A stretch of DNA of 28,841 bases from RGIG5681 sp034180345. Its GTDB lineage: Bacteria > Bacillota_I > Bacilli_A > Erysipelotrichales > Erysipelotrichaceae. The stretch spans positions 1-28,841 of the forward strand of contig JAXFOQ010000016.1 in the NCBI GenBank assembly GCA_034180345.1, written 5' to 3'. Shown here in pieces: positions 7,411 through 16,558 of the stretch. The notes beneath the pieces are model-generated. The model saw only the letters and a list, made by a program, of their open reading frames with translations. It was not told the DNA's origin and did not search any database. A program made the position numbers and the translations under genes. The first letter of the stretch is position 1; each line of letters opens with the position of its first letter.

Positions 7411-7613
7411 TACAAAGCAATAATTTAAAAGTAGTAATTAATAACATTTAATTTAGCGAAGAAATGATGGTGCAAGATTTCTATTAAAGTATTAATGAAT
7501 TCAATTAGATTGCTGGGAAACCCGTATAACTGCGTTAAAGTTTTAAGTTATAAATTAAGGTGGTACCGCGTATTACGCCCTTTGTATCGCTTTTTTATTT
7601 TATAGGAGGGATT
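7411..7613 (+). ncRNA. T-box riboswitch, Phe-specific
   Basis: The conserved T-box AAGGTGGTACCGCG lies at 7557-7570. The antiterminator can be drawn: AAGG (7557-7560) with CCTT (7579-7582), bulge TGGTACC, and GCGT (7568-7571) with ACGC (7575-7578). Upstream, the distal stem I segment (GAAAT..TGGTGCAAG..ATTTC, about 7460-7482) and AGTA (7433-7436) are typical. The specifier is TTC at 7500-7502 in the context GAATTCA, matching pheS. TGGT (7561-7564) complements the ACCA end of tRNA-Phe. T-run 7591-7596 suggests transcription termination, but I could not draw a strong terminator stem. CCCTTT (7578-7583) could also pair with GGAGGG (7604-7609) of the pheS ribosome-binding site, so translational control is possible. 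Confidence 0.9.
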
Positions 7614-8642
7614 ATGAAAATCGACAGTATTAAAACAGAGTTTGATCAAGAGTTGTTGCAGGTTGATGATTTAGAAAGTTTAAACAGTTTAAGAATTAAA
7701 TATCTAGCTAAAAAAGGAAGTATTCAGGCACTGATGCTTGAAATGAAGAATTTATCCAAGGAAGAAAAGCCTCTTTTTGGACAAAAAGTAAATCAATTAA
7801 AGAATGAAATTACAACATTGATTGAAGAAAAAAATGAAGCACTAAAGAATAGGGCTTTGAACGATAAGATTAACCAAGAAAAAATTGATATTACCTTAGA
7901 TGCTTATCGTCCTAAGATCGGTCATTTACATCCTTTGTATATCATTCAAAAAGAGCTTGAAGATTTATTTATTTCAATGGGTTATAAGATTGCTGAGGGA
8001 CCTGAAGTGGAATTGGATTTCTTTAATTTTGAACGCGCCAATACTCCAAAGGATCATCCAGCTCGTGATATGCAGGATACCTTTTATATCAATAAAGAGT
8101 TGTTGTTGAGAACACATACAACCGCTATTCAAACTAGGGTCTTGGATAGTACTGATAAATTACCAATTAAGGTAATATGTCCTGGTAAGGTTTATCGCCG
8201 TGATGATGATGATGCGACACATTCGCACCAATTTATGCAGATGGAAGGTCTTGTGGTTGGTGAAGGGGTTTCACTTGCAGACTTAAAGGCTACCTTGCAA
8301 ACACTGGCGGATAAGATGTTTGGCAGTGGGAGAAAAATTCGTTTTAGACCCTCATACTTTCCTTTTACAGAACCATCTTTTGAAGTTGATGTCAGTTGTC
8401 ATATGTGCCAAGGAAGTGGTTGTAATGTCTGTAAACAAACTGGATATATTGAAGTTTTAGGTAGTGGTATGGTCCATCCTAATGTTTTAAAAGATGCTGG
8501 TTTTGATCCTGAAAAATATAGTGGTTTTGCCTTTGGTGTCGGTATTGAGCGTGTGGCCATGCTTAAATATGGTATTGATGATATTCGTAATTTTTATATT
8601 AATGATTTGCGTTTTAATCGCAATTTCGATCGTTTTGAATAA
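7614..8642 (+). CDS. pheS: Phenylalanyl-tRNA synthetase alpha subunit
   Basis: Catalytic subunit of the (alpha-beta)2 enzyme that charges tRNA-Phe. Residues 1-85 form the coiled-coil arm. The class II catalytic domain shows DHPARDMQDTFY (from about residue 147), THTTAIQTR, FRPSYFPFTEPSFEVD and the motif 3 block FGVGIERVAMLKYGI. The chosen start, ATG 7614, has AGGAGG 4-5 bases upstream and gives the usual 342 aa. An in-frame GTG at 7560 is rejected because it lies inside the T-box. pheT follows after 12 bases. Confidence 0.97.
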   Translation: MKIDSIKTEFDQELLQVDDLESLNSLRIKYLAKKGSIQALMLEMKNLSKEEKPLFGQKVNQLKNEITTLIEEKNEALKNRALNDKINQEKIDITLDAYRPKIGHLHPLYIIQKELEDLFISMGYKIAEGPEVELDFFNFERANTPKDHPARDMQDTFYINKELLLRTHTTAIQTRVLDSTDKLPIKVICPGKVYRRDDDDATHSHQFMQMEGLVVGEGVSLADLKATLQTLADKMFGSGRKIRFRPSYFPFTEPSFEVDVSCHMCQGSGCNVCKQTGYIEVLGSGMVHPNVLKDAGFDPEKYSGFAFGVGIERVAMLKYGIDDIRNFYINDLRFNRNFDRFE

Positions 8643-8654
8643 GGAGATACAAGA

Positions 8655-11042
8655 ATGAAGATAAGTTATAAATGGTTAAAGGATTTTGTGAATTTAGATG
8701 ATGTTAATCCTTATCAATTACAGGAATTATTGACAAATGCTGGACTTGAAATTGAGGAGGTTTATCCTCTTGCAAGAGGTAGTAATCTTACGATAGGTAA
8801 GGTTATTGAATGTAAGGCCCATCCTGATAGTGATCATCTACAAATTACTAAAGTAGATATTAAGGATGAGATATTGGATATTGTTTGTGGTGCTAAAAAT
8901 TGTCGAGCAGGAATTAAGACCATCGTGGCAAAGGTAGGGGCAAAACTTCCAAATGGTGAAATTAAATCATCTAAGGTTCGTGGAGTGATATCTAATGGTA
9001 TGCTTTGTAGTTTAAGGGAACTTGGTGTTGATCCTAAGCGTCTTACCGAAGAACAAATTGGTGGGATTGAAATATTGGCTGATGATGCTCCACTTGGGAT
9101 TGATAATGTCTTTGAATATTTAGGTCTTGATGATGTGATTTTAGACGCCAAACCAACACCTAATCGCCCTGATTTGTTGAGTGTTTTTGGAGTGGCCAAA
9201 GAGGTTGGAGCGGTACTTAGGCGTGAAGTTAAACTTCCTGATTATCGTCATAAGGCTGATATTGGCGTTAAAACTTCATTTAATCTACAAAGTAAGACTG
9301 ATAAGTGTAAATTATTTAATGGTAAGGTGGTAAATCATGTGGAGGTATTTGAAACACCAGCCTTTATGCGTGAGCGTTTAATTAATAGTGGTATTCATTC
9401 GCTTAATAATGTAATTGATATTAGCAATTATGTAATGTTGGAATTGGGACAACCACTACATTTTTATGATTTAGATAAAATTAGCAGTCATAGTATAGCG
9501 GTTGAAGAGGGTCGTGATGAAGTATTTACCACCCTTGATAATCAAGAGTATAAGATTGAAAAAGAAGATCTGGTGATTACTGAAAATGGCAAGGTTGTCG
9601 GTATTGCTGGTGTTATGGGTGGAGATAATAGTAAGATTGATGAAAACACCAAGGGTATTTTTATTGAGGCTGCTATTTTTGATGGTGCCAGCATTAGAAA
9701 TACGGCCCGTCGTTTAAATCTGATTACCGAAGCTTCAGTGCGTTTTTCAAAGGGTATTGAAGCTTTAAATCCTTTTAAAGCCGTTGATCGTGCTGTTGAA
9801 CTTTTAACAACCTATGCCAATGCCAGCGGTTTTGAAGAAAATATCTCCCTTGGTAATAAGGCTCCTGAAATTAGTGAGGTTTGCGAAAGTCTAACTCATA
9901 TGAATATGTTGTTAGGAACAGATTACCAAGCACATGAGGTATTACCGATTTTTGAATATTTGGATTTTAATCCTAAATTTGAAAATGATATTTTTACCTT
10001 ACAAATACCTAGTTTTAGACAGGATATTAAAATTGCCCAAGATATTGATGAAGAAGTTATTCGTTTAATGGGTTTTGATCGCTTGAAGACTAAAGATGCT
10101 GATGGTTTAGAAACATATGGATCATTGACAAGTGAGCAATCATTAATTAGGAAAACTAAGGATATTTTGGTGGGCTTTGGTTTGGAAGAAGTAATTACCT
10201 ATACTTTAATTGATGAAGAATTAAAGAATGATGAAATCTTAGCCGACAGTGCTAATTATGAATTATTATCACCAATGAGTGAAAAACGCCGTTATCTTCG
10301 TGAGTCGATGATGGGTTCAATCTTGGAATGTGGATCTTATAATCGTGCCAGAAAGGTTAAGAATATTAATATTTTTGAATTTAGTAAATTTTCAAATCAA
10401 AATGGCAATTATAGTAAATTAGGTCTTTATTTATCAGGTAATTTAAATGAATCTCGACTTTTAAATTACCATCTTGAAAGTAATTTCTATACTTTTAAAG
10501 GGATGATTATTGAATATTTAGGAAGACTTGGTATTAAAGAAAAACGCCTTCATTTTGAAATTAATGATTTAGATACGGAACATTTTTATCCTCATAAGAG
10601 TGCGAAATGTTTAATTGATGGAAAAGTATTTGGTTTATTCGGTTATATCCACCCAAATGTCTTAAATAAGTATAATCTTGAAGAAAGTTTATACGGTGAA
10701 TTTTTAATGGATACAGTATTTGAGGTAGCTAAGGAGAAGGTGGCATTTAAAGCCTTGGATCGCTTCCCTAGCTCAATTCGTGATTTAGCCATTGTGGTTA
10801 AGGAAGATATTTTAGCAAAAGATATTATTAAAACGATTAAAAATACCAGTAAACTGGTTCAAGATTTAGAAATATTCGATATTTATCAAGGCGATCATAT
10901 TGAAAAGGGTTATAAATCAGTAGCGATCAGTTTAACTTATAATGCCAAAGACCACACCCTAAGTGATGATGAACTTCAAAAGGCTCATGAAAGTATTTTA
11001 GAAAGCTTGAAGAAAAAATTATCGGCAGAAATAAGAGGTTGA
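8655..11042 (+). CDS. pheT: Phenylalanyl-tRNA synthetase beta subunit
   Basis: Partner of PheS. It carries the N-terminal EMAP/OB-type tRNA-binding domain (about residues 40-150, GKVIECKAHPDSDHLQITKVD), the B3/B4 editing domain (about 200-390), the B5 helical domain, the pseudo-catalytic core (about 480-690) and the C-terminal ferredoxin-like anticodon-binding domain (FPSSIRDLAIVVKEDI to the end). At 795 aa it is full length. AAGGAG sits about 8 bases before the start. The next gene starts two bases after the stop. Confidence 0.97.
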   Translation: MKISYKWLKDFVNLDDVNPYQLQELLTNAGLEIEEVYPLARGSNLTIGKVIECKAHPDSDHLQITKVDIKDEILDIVCGAKNCRAGIKTIVAKVGAKLPNGEIKSSKVRGVISNGMLCSLRELGVDPKRLTEEQIGGIEILADDAPLGIDNVFEYLGLDDVILDAKPTPNRPDLLSVFGVAKEVGAVLRREVKLPDYRHKADIGVKTSFNLQSKTDKCKLFNGKVVNHVEVFETPAFMRERLINSGIHSLNNVIDISNYVMLELGQPLHFYDLDKISSHSIAVEEGRDEVFTTLDNQEYKIEKEDLVITENGKVVGIAGVMGGDNSKIDENTKGIFIEAAIFDGASIRNTARRLNLITEASVRFSKGIEALNPFKAVDRAVELLTTYANASGFEENISLGNKAPEISEVCESLTHMNMLLGTDYQAHEVLPIFEYLDFNPKFENDIFTLQIPSFRQDIKIAQDIDEEVIRLMGFDRLKTKDADGLETYGSLTSEQSLIRKTKDILVGFGLEEVITYTLIDEELKNDEILADSANYELLSPMSEKRRYLRESMMGSILECGSYNRARKVKNINIFEFSKFSNQNGNYSKLGLYLSGNLNESRLLNYHLESNFYTFKGMIIEYLGRLGIKEKRLHFEINDLDTEHFYPHKSAKCLIDGKVFGLFGYIHPNVLNKYNLEESLYGEFLMDTVFEVAKEKVAFKALDRFPSSIRDLAIVVKEDILAKDIIKTIKNTSKLVQDLEIFDIYQGDHIEKGYKSVAISLTYNAKDHTLSDDELQKAHESILESLKKKLSAEIRG

Positions 11043-11043
11043 A

Positions 11044-12564
11044 ATGATTAAAGATAACAAGATTTTGATTGGTAAGGCTGACGATCAGGAAATTTATTTA
11101 TTACCTAAGATGGCTAATCGTCATGGATTGATTGCTGGTGCTACTGGTACTGGTAAGACTGTAACTCTAAAGGTTTTGGCTGAGGGTTTTAGTGATTTAG
11201 GGGTTCCAGTATTTATTGCGGATATTAAGGGTGATGTTAGTGGACTATGTGTTTCTGGTAGTGATTTTGTTTTAAATCGAGCTTCAGAAATGGCCTTGTC
11301 TAATTTTAAACTTAAGGCTTATCCAGTAGAATTTTTTGATGTCTATGGTAAAAATGGCCATCCTATTCGTGCCACTGTTAAGGATATGGGTCCGATGATG
11401 CTGGCGAATATTTTAGAATTATCAGATTCACAAACAGGGATATTAAATATTGTTTTTAAGATTGCAGAAGAAAAGGCTCTAGATTTAATTGACTTGGAAG
11501 ATCTTAAAACAACACTTAGATATATTAATGACCACACTGATGAATTAATCCTGAAATATGGAAATATTACCAAGCAATCAGTAGCCACTTTAATCAGAAA
11601 TATTCTTGTTTTAGAACAGGAAGGTGGAAGTATTTTTTTTGGTGAACCAGCTTTTAATATTAATGACTTAATTAGATTTGATGGTGTCAATGGAATTATT
11701 AATATTTTAGATTGTCAAAAATTATTTCAACGACCAAAATTATATACCGTCTTTTTAATTTGGTTATTAGATAGTTTATATAATTCTTTACCTGAGGTTG
11801 GTGATCTTGAACGCCCTAAAATGATTTTCTTTTTTGATGAGGCTCATTTAATTTTTTCTAATAGTTCTAAGTTGTTGTTAGAAAAATTTGAACAGGTTAT
11901 CAAATTAATTCGTTCTAAGGGTGTAGGCATTTATTTCTGTACTCAAAATCCTAGAGATATTAATGATAATGTTTTAGCTCAACTCTCAAATCGCATTCAA
12001 CACGCTTTAAGGGCCTATACACCCAATGAAATCAAAGCGGTTAAATTGGCTGCCCATAGTTTTAGAGCCAACACTGAATTTGATACCGGCGAGGCCATCA
12101 TTACTCTTAAAACAGGTCAGGCTCTGGTATCGACCTTAGATGAACAAGGGGCGCCGATTATTGTTCAAAAAACTAAGATTTGTCCACCATCTTCTAGCTT
12201 GGATGCTATTGATGATACAAACAGAAATAACTGTATTAAAATTTCGTTTATCTATGGTAAATATGAGGAGCGTCTTGAAAGAATGACAGCTCATGAGCAT
12301 TTAACTAAAGAAACAGAAGATCTAAATAACCAAAAGATTTTAGAGCAGGAACAACAAAAGCTTCAAAAAGAGGCTGAAAAACTTAAAAAGGAACAACAAA
12401 AATTATTGGAAAAGAAAGAAAAAGCTCATATTAAGCAATTGGAAAGACAAAGGATTCGCAATGAACGCCATTTAAATCGGGCAATTTCTGGTATGACGAG
12501 TGTGGTTTCCAGAGAAATTGGAAAGACTATAATTAAGGGAATTAAGAATTTATTTAGCAAGTAG
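11044..12564 (+). CDS. HerA/DUF853-type P-loop ATPase (YjgR-like)
   Basis: 506 aa. The N-terminus has Walker A GATGTGKT (residues 32-39) followed by IADIKGDVSGL, typical of the DUF853/YjgR branch of the HerA-FtsK ATPases. The Walker B region is KMIFFFDEAHLIF (about 259-271), followed by SKGVGIYFCTQNPRDI, the sensor block with the conserved CTQNP. Residues about 419-470 form a charged, Gln/Lys/Glu-rich coiled coil. The C-terminus is basic (GKTIIKGIKNLFSK). The substrate of this subfamily is not established; DNA translocation is only inferred from HerA relatives. It starts two bases after pheT, with AGAGG overlapping the pheT end, so it is translationally linked to the synthetase genes. Confidence 0.88.
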   Translation: MIKDNKILIGKADDQEIYLLPKMANRHGLIAGATGTGKTVTLKVLAEGFSDLGVPVFIADIKGDVSGLCVSGSDFVLNRASEMALSNFKLKAYPVEFFDVYGKNGHPIRATVKDMGPMMLANILELSDSQTGILNIVFKIAEEKALDLIDLEDLKTTLRYINDHTDELILKYGNITKQSVATLIRNILVLEQEGGSIFFGEPAFNINDLIRFDGVNGIINILDCQKLFQRPKLYTVFLIWLLDSLYNSLPEVGDLERPKMIFFFDEAHLIFSNSSKLLLEKFEQVIKLIRSKGVGIYFCTQNPRDINDNVLAQLSNRIQHALRAYTPNEIKAVKLAAHSFRANTEFDTGEAIITLKTGQALVSTLDEQGAPIIVQKTKICPPSSSLDAIDDTNRNNCIKISFIYGKYEERLERMTAHEHLTKETEDLNNQKILEQEQQKLQKEAEKLKKEQQKLLEKKEKAHIKQLERQRIRNERHLNRAISGMTSVVSREIGKTIIKGIKNLFSK

Positions 12565-12573
12565 AGGTGGGAA

Positions 12574-13482
12574 ATGATATATACATGCACACTAAATCCT
12601 AGTTTGGATTATTATATGTTTGTTGAGGAAATGAAAAGTCAGGAACTTAATCGTTCTTATGAGGAAACATTTAAAGCTGGTGGTAAGGGTGTTAATGTTT
12701 CAATTATGTTAAGTAATTTATTAATACCTTCAACAGCGCTGGGTTTTTTGGGTGGCTTTATCAAAGATAAATATTTAGATTGTCTTAATCAACATCATTT
12801 TTTAGAACCCTTATTTACCAATATCAATAATGATACTAGAATAAATGTTAAGATAAGTGGTGATAAGGCCATTGATATTAATGCCAAGGGACCAAAGATA
12901 AACGATGGTGAATGGGAAAAGTTTTTAAAGCGAACTTCAAAGATTGATGAACAAGATATTTTTGTGTTTAGCGGTAATGTTCAAGCAACACTGGAGGATA
13001 AGGTTATGGAACTTTTGATTGATCTATTTAAGCGTAAAGTTTCGATTGTTTTAGATACTAATCCTACTTTGATGCGCAAGTTATTAAAGTATCACCCCTT
13101 ATTGATTAAACCGAATTTTGAAGAATTTAAATCGATGTTTGATGAAGAAATTAGTGATGATGATATTTATTCAAAGGCAAAAATTTTGCTTGATGAAGGG
13201 GCTCAGCATATAATTATTTCTAAGGGAGCTGAAGGTTCGATATTCATCAGCAAGGATCATCAATTTAAAGCTGTGGGTATTAAAAGTGAAGTTAATAATA
13301 CTACAGGAGCTGGTGATTCAATGGTAGCTGGTTATATTTTTTCAATCATTAGAGGAGGCAATCAATTAGAAGCTTTTAAATATAGCGTGGCTTCATCACT
13401 GGCAACAGTAAATAGTCAAGAATTAGCTAGTCGTGAAATGGTTGAAAAGTATTATAATATTGTTGAAATGGAGAATTTATGA
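12574..13482 (+). CDS. fruK: 1-phosphofructokinase-like PfkB-family sugar kinase
   Basis: 302 aa PfkB-family kinase. The opening TCTLNPSLDYYM and KAGGKGVNVSIML are typical of 1-phosphofructokinase and tagatose-6-phosphate kinases. The C-terminal NNTTGAGDSMVAGY carries the catalytic base, Asp248, and the anion hole. The expected reaction is ATP-dependent phosphorylation of fructose 1-phosphate to the 1,6-bisphosphate in the cytoplasm. No fructose PTS transporter or FruR regulator is next to it, so the exact sugar (fructose 1-phosphate or tagatose 6-phosphate) is open. GAGGTGG precedes the start; the stop overlaps the next start by four bases (ATGA). Confidence 0.85.
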   Translation: MIYTCTLNPSLDYYMFVEEMKSQELNRSYEETFKAGGKGVNVSIMLSNLLIPSTALGFLGGFIKDKYLDCLNQHHFLEPLFTNINNDTRINVKISGDKAIDINAKGPKINDGEWEKFLKRTSKIDEQDIFVFSGNVQATLEDKVMELLIDLFKRKVSIVLDTNPTLMRKLLKYHPLLIKPNFEEFKSMFDEEISDDDIYSKAKILLDEGAQHIIISKGAEGSIFISKDHQFKAVGIKSEVNNTTGAGDSMVAGYIFSIIRGGNQLEAFKYSVASSLATVNSQELASREMVEKYYNIVEMENL

Positions 13483-14057
13483 AAAAGATTTTAAAATTTT
13501 TAATGGTTGTTATGTTTCTTGTTGGTTGTGCTAAAAATAAAGATATTACTAAACCGATAGAGAAATTAAATATTGAATTAAGTACACAAATTAGTACCTA
13601 TGATATTGATATGAGCGCTTATAATAATATGACTGCTTATAATCATCAATTCTTAGGTCTTAGTCCTGATGAATTTTTAAAAGTTGAGGATGTTAAGGCG
13701 ACAGGCATTTTTATGTTTGGTTTTAATCGTTGCCACGCCTGTCAAAAGGCTGTCAGCAATCTGAATGAAGTTGCTAAGACTTATGATCTTAAAGTTTATT
13801 ATATCGATTGTTATAGCAAGGTTTATCCCTTCCAACCGAAGTATGAGCAAATAATAGAAAAAATTGGTAAGATTTTGAGTTTGGGCGAGGATAAGAAACC
13901 GGCCTTGTTTACACCTGAGGTTATTGCGATTAAAAATGGGGAAATTGTCGATCATCATTCAGGCATTCCACAAGCAGATGGAGAATTAAATGATCAACAA
14001 ATTCAGGAATTAAAAGACCATTACCAAAAATTATTTGAATCCTTAAGAACAAAATGA
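13479..14057 (+). CDS. Thioredoxin-like lipoprotein with a CHAC motif
   Basis: 192 aa. A lipoprotein signal ends in FLVGC (Cys17), so the protein should be anchored outside the membrane. From about residue 74, GIFMFGFNRCHACQKAV is a thioredoxin-fold beta-strand followed by a CxxC active site (Cys85-His-Ala-Cys88). LKVYYIDCYSK is the next strand, and a late strand (TPEVIAIKNGEIVDHHSG) fits the fold. A role in extracellular thiol-disulfide exchange is inferred; it also resembles the bacteriocin-transport-accessory type of thioredoxin-like proteins. It overlaps fruK and the acetyltransferase gene by four bases each. Confidence 0.8.
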   Translation: MKKILKFLMVVMFLVGCAKNKDITKPIEKLNIELSTQISTYDIDMSAYNNMTAYNHQFLGLSPDEFLKVEDVKATGIFMFGFNRCHACQKAVSNLNEVAKTYDLKVYYIDCYSKVYPFQPKYEQIIEKIGKILSLGEDKKPALFTPEVIAIKNGEIVDHHSGIPQADGELNDQQIQELKDHYQKLFESLRTK

Positions 14058-14464
14058 CCTTAAAACTTATTGAAAAATATCGGCTTGATAGTTTCGGAAG
14101 TGTTGATGGTAGTCCGATGATTAATTATAATATCATCTTAGATGATACGGTTATCGGATATATTGATTTAAGTTTATCACTCAAAGCAGAAGATTATTGT
14201 TATGGACATATCGGTTATGCGATTTTTGAAGATTTTCGCGGTCATCATTATGCTAGACAAGCTTGCGAACAATTATTGAAAATTATTGCTGAAAATAACT
14301 TACTTAGTGAAGTAATCATTACTGCTTCACCTCATAATATTGCCAGTATTAAGACCATCGAAGCTTTAAAGGCTGAGTATCTTGAAACAATTAAATTACC
14401 ATTTTTACATGAATTATCACTAAGAGGAGAAGGGATAAAAAGGATATATAGAATTAAAGTATGA
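14054..14464 (+). CDS. GNAT-family N-acetyltransferase
   Basis: 136 aa. The core GHIGYAIFEDFRGHHYARQACEQLL is the acetyl-CoA-binding strand-turn-helix (motif A, where R-G-x-x-Y/F-A replaces the classic Q/RxxGxG/A). ASPHNIASIKTIEALKAEYLET is the motif B region found in RimJ/RimL-like enzymes. The acceptor cannot be predicted. Its ATG overlaps the upstream stop, and its own stop overlaps the cls start (both ATGA). Confidence 0.8.
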   Translation: MTLKLIEKYRLDSFGSVDGSPMINYNIILDDTVIGYIDLSLSLKAEDYCYGHIGYAIFEDFRGHHYARQACEQLLKIIAENNLLSEVIITASPHNIASIKTIEALKAEYLETIKLPFLHELSLRGEGIKRIYRIKV

Positions 14465-16011
14465 TTAAAAATATTAATAGGGTTTATAAACAAACAAAAC
14501 GCATTTTAAATAGTCGCTTTTTTATTACGGCTATTATTTTGTTAGCACAATTTTTATTGTGGTTTTTTGGTTTCTATGCCTTTACTAATATCAGTCGTAT
14601 TGCCTATACCCTATCACTTATTCTTAGTATTGTCATTATTATCTATTTATTGAATAAACATGATAATCCCTCATATAAAATTGCGTGGTGTATTATCATT
14701 TTGATTGTTCCTTATATTGGTGGTCTAATATATCTGCTATTCGGTGGGAAAAAGGTTCCAAAAAAGTTATCCAAGCGTATTTTAAGTGAATATGATGAGG
14801 CTAATGGAGTTTTAATTCAGAAACAGGAATATAAGGATAATTTAATTAATGTTGATGATAATGTTAAACATATTTTTAATTTAGGTCAGGCAATATCGGA
14901 TTATCCATATTGTCAAAATAGTAGTGTTTCATATTTAAAAAATGGGGAAATATTTTATCAAGAATTAATGAGTGAACTCAATAAGGCTCAGAAGTTTATT
15001 TTTATGGAATACTTTATCATTGATGAAGGATATATGCTTGATAGTATTATTGAATTATTGAGGAAGAAAGTTGCTGATGGGGTTGATGTTTATTTTATGT
15101 ATGATGATGGGGGTTGTGTTAAAACTATAGACTATCATTACTATAAAAAATTATGTAATTATGGTATTAAAGCTACTATTTTTAATCCTATAACACTAAA
15201 ACTTTCAAGTACCATCAATAATCGTGATCATCGTAAAATTACCGTAATTGATAATAAGGTAGCCTTTATGGGTGGGGTTAACTTGGCTGATGAATATATT
15301 AATGTTAAGAAGCGTTTTGGTAAATGGAAGGATTGTGCAATCAAGATTAAGGGTGAGGCAGTTTTTAATTGTACTGTTATGTTTATGCAATTCTTTAATG
15401 CCTCATCAAAGAGTTCTTATAACTACAATGATTATAAATTAGCTTATGATGCTAATGAAGCCAAAGACTTTGTCTTAGCTTTTAGCGATACCCCAACTGA
15501 TGATGATTTGGTCGGTAGAAGTATTCATATGGCAATGATTAGAAATGCTAAAAGGTATTTATATATTCAAACACCTTATTTAATTCTGGACTACGATATG
15601 ACTAATGCCTTAATTAATGCTGCTAAAAGTGGTGTTGAAGTTATTATTACTACCCCAGGCATACCTGATAAGAAATTGGTTTATTTAGTAACTAGATATA
15701 ACTACCGTCTATTACTTAAAAATGGCATTAAAATATATGAATATACACCAGGTTTTATTCATTCTAAGGTGATTATTTGTGATGACTTGTTGGCAACTGT
15801 TGGAACGATAAACATTGATTATCGTTCTTATTATCTTAATTATGAATGTGCAACATTATTTACTAATAAACAGGCTATTGATGATATTAGAGATGATTTT
15901 ATTGATACGCTTAAGGTTTGCGAAGAAGTTGTGGAACATGAATATAAGAAAATTAATGTATTTATGAGGGTTGCGATGATGATAGCTAATATCTTTTCGC
16001 CATTATTTTGA
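14461..16011 (+). CDS. cls: Cardiolipin synthase (phospholipase D family)
   Basis: 516 aa. Two to three hydrophobic segments occupy residues 15-95 (PLD nuclease N-terminal type ending in IYLLFGGKK). Two HKD motifs follow: His257-x-Lys259-x4-Asp264 in HRKITVIDNKVAFMGG, and His434-x-Lys436-x4-Asp441 in HSKVIICDDLLATVG. Both catalytic sets are intact, so the enzyme should join two phosphatidylglycerols into cardiolipin at the membrane. Length and layout match Bacillus-type Cls. It is the seventh gene of the string beginning with pheS and overlaps the acetyltransferase gene by four bases. Confidence 0.93.
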   Translation: MIKNINRVYKQTKRILNSRFFITAIILLAQFLLWFFGFYAFTNISRIAYTLSLILSIVIIIYLLNKHDNPSYKIAWCIIILIVPYIGGLIYLLFGGKKVPKKLSKRILSEYDEANGVLIQKQEYKDNLINVDDNVKHIFNLGQAISDYPYCQNSSVSYLKNGEIFYQELMSELNKAQKFIFMEYFIIDEGYMLDSIIELLRKKVADGVDVYFMYDDGGCVKTIDYHYYKKLCNYGIKATIFNPITLKLSSTINNRDHRKITVIDNKVAFMGGVNLADEYINVKKRFGKWKDCAIKIKGEAVFNCTVMFMQFFNASSKSSYNYNDYKLAYDANEAKDFVLAFSDTPTDDDLVGRSIHMAMIRNAKRYLYIQTPYLILDYDMTNALINAAKSGVEVIITTPGIPDKKLVYLVTRYNYRLLLKNGIKIYEYTPGFIHSKVIICDDLLATVGTINIDYRSYYLNYECATLFTNKQAIDDIRDDFIDTLKVCEEVVEHEYKKINVFMRVAMMIANIFSPLF

Positions 16012-16013
16012 TT

Positions 16014-16265
16014 ATGGAAAAGATTGATAATTTTAATCAGGTTTTATTCCTTCTTAAAGAGGGAGAAATCTTGGTAAGTAATAATAAAATAGTTAAATAT
16101 CATCAAGAAACTTTAACCATTTATGATAATGGAAGTAAATATCGTTTGAGTATTGAAGATTTTATTACCTTATATAGATATGAAATATTTTATCTTTATG
16201 AAGTAAAAGGTGCTCAAATAGATATTGAAAAGGACTTTGAATATTATAATTTTAAACATAAATAA
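16014..16265 (+). CDS. Small hypothetical protein, last gene of the phe-led string
   Basis: 83 aa from ATG 16014. An in-frame TTG at 16008 overlaps the cls stop as TTGA and would add two residues; neither has a clear Shine-Dalgarno site. The protein is acidic and aromatic-rich with a predicted beta-strand pattern (GEILVSNNKIVKYHQETLTIYDNGSKYRLS) followed by a helix (IEDFITLYRYEIFYLY). No signal peptide or membrane segment is seen. I do not recognise the family. The tight spacing to cls is the main reason to call it real. Confidence 0.6.
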   Translation: MEKIDNFNQVLFLLKEGEILVSNNKIVKYHQETLTIYDNGSKYRLSIEDFITLYRYEIFYLYEVKGAQIDIEKDFEYYNFKHK

Positions 16266-16371
16266 TCTTTAAATTATCGGCTGTAACATTTAATTGCTGA
16301 GATGTAAATTAGGAGTGGTGTATTAATAAGCTTCGTAATCTTAAAATAGAGTTATCAAAAAGGAGGATTAT

Positions 16372-16558
16372 ATGATGAAGCTTGAAGATAAAATTATTTT
16401 TTAAGAAAAATAGAAGGTTTATCTCAAGAGGATTTAGCTGAAAAATTAAATGTTTCAAGACAGGCTATTTCTAGATAGGACTACAAGTACCGAGTTCAAT
16501 GGAGATAATTAATAGTGTATAGTGTATTTATTTGATGAATTTCACACTTAATACACGT
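16372..16558 (+). pseudogene. Decayed XRE-family helix-turn-helix regulator
   Basis: AGGAGG (16361-16366) precedes ATG 16372/16375. Reading across frames gives the start of a typical Cro/C1-type regulator: KLEDKIIF, then after one missing base in the T-run near 16396-16402 a run reading RKIEGLSQEDLAEKLNVSR, then QAISR. The expected Trp codon is TAG at 16475-16477. A further frame change near 16497 gives MEIINSV, and a weak KLFDE-like remnant follows to about 16558. With at least two frameshifts and one nonsense codon the gene cannot make the protein. The helix-turn-helix itself (LSQEDLAEKLNVSRQAISR) is clearly readable. Confidence 0.8.

Noticed and set aside
7560..7613. Upstream GTG start for PheS
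   Set aside because: It lies within the T-box antiterminator and would add residues not found in PheS; ATG 7614 has AGGAGG.
8834..9199. 121-codon minus-strand ORF inside pheT
   Set aside because: It is an antisense shadow of a conserved tRNA-synthetase domain, without a promoter or ribosome-binding site and with low-complexity composition.
11343..11690. 115-codon minus-strand ORF inside the HerA-like ATPase gene
   Set aside because: Antisense shadow of a conserved coding region; no start signals.
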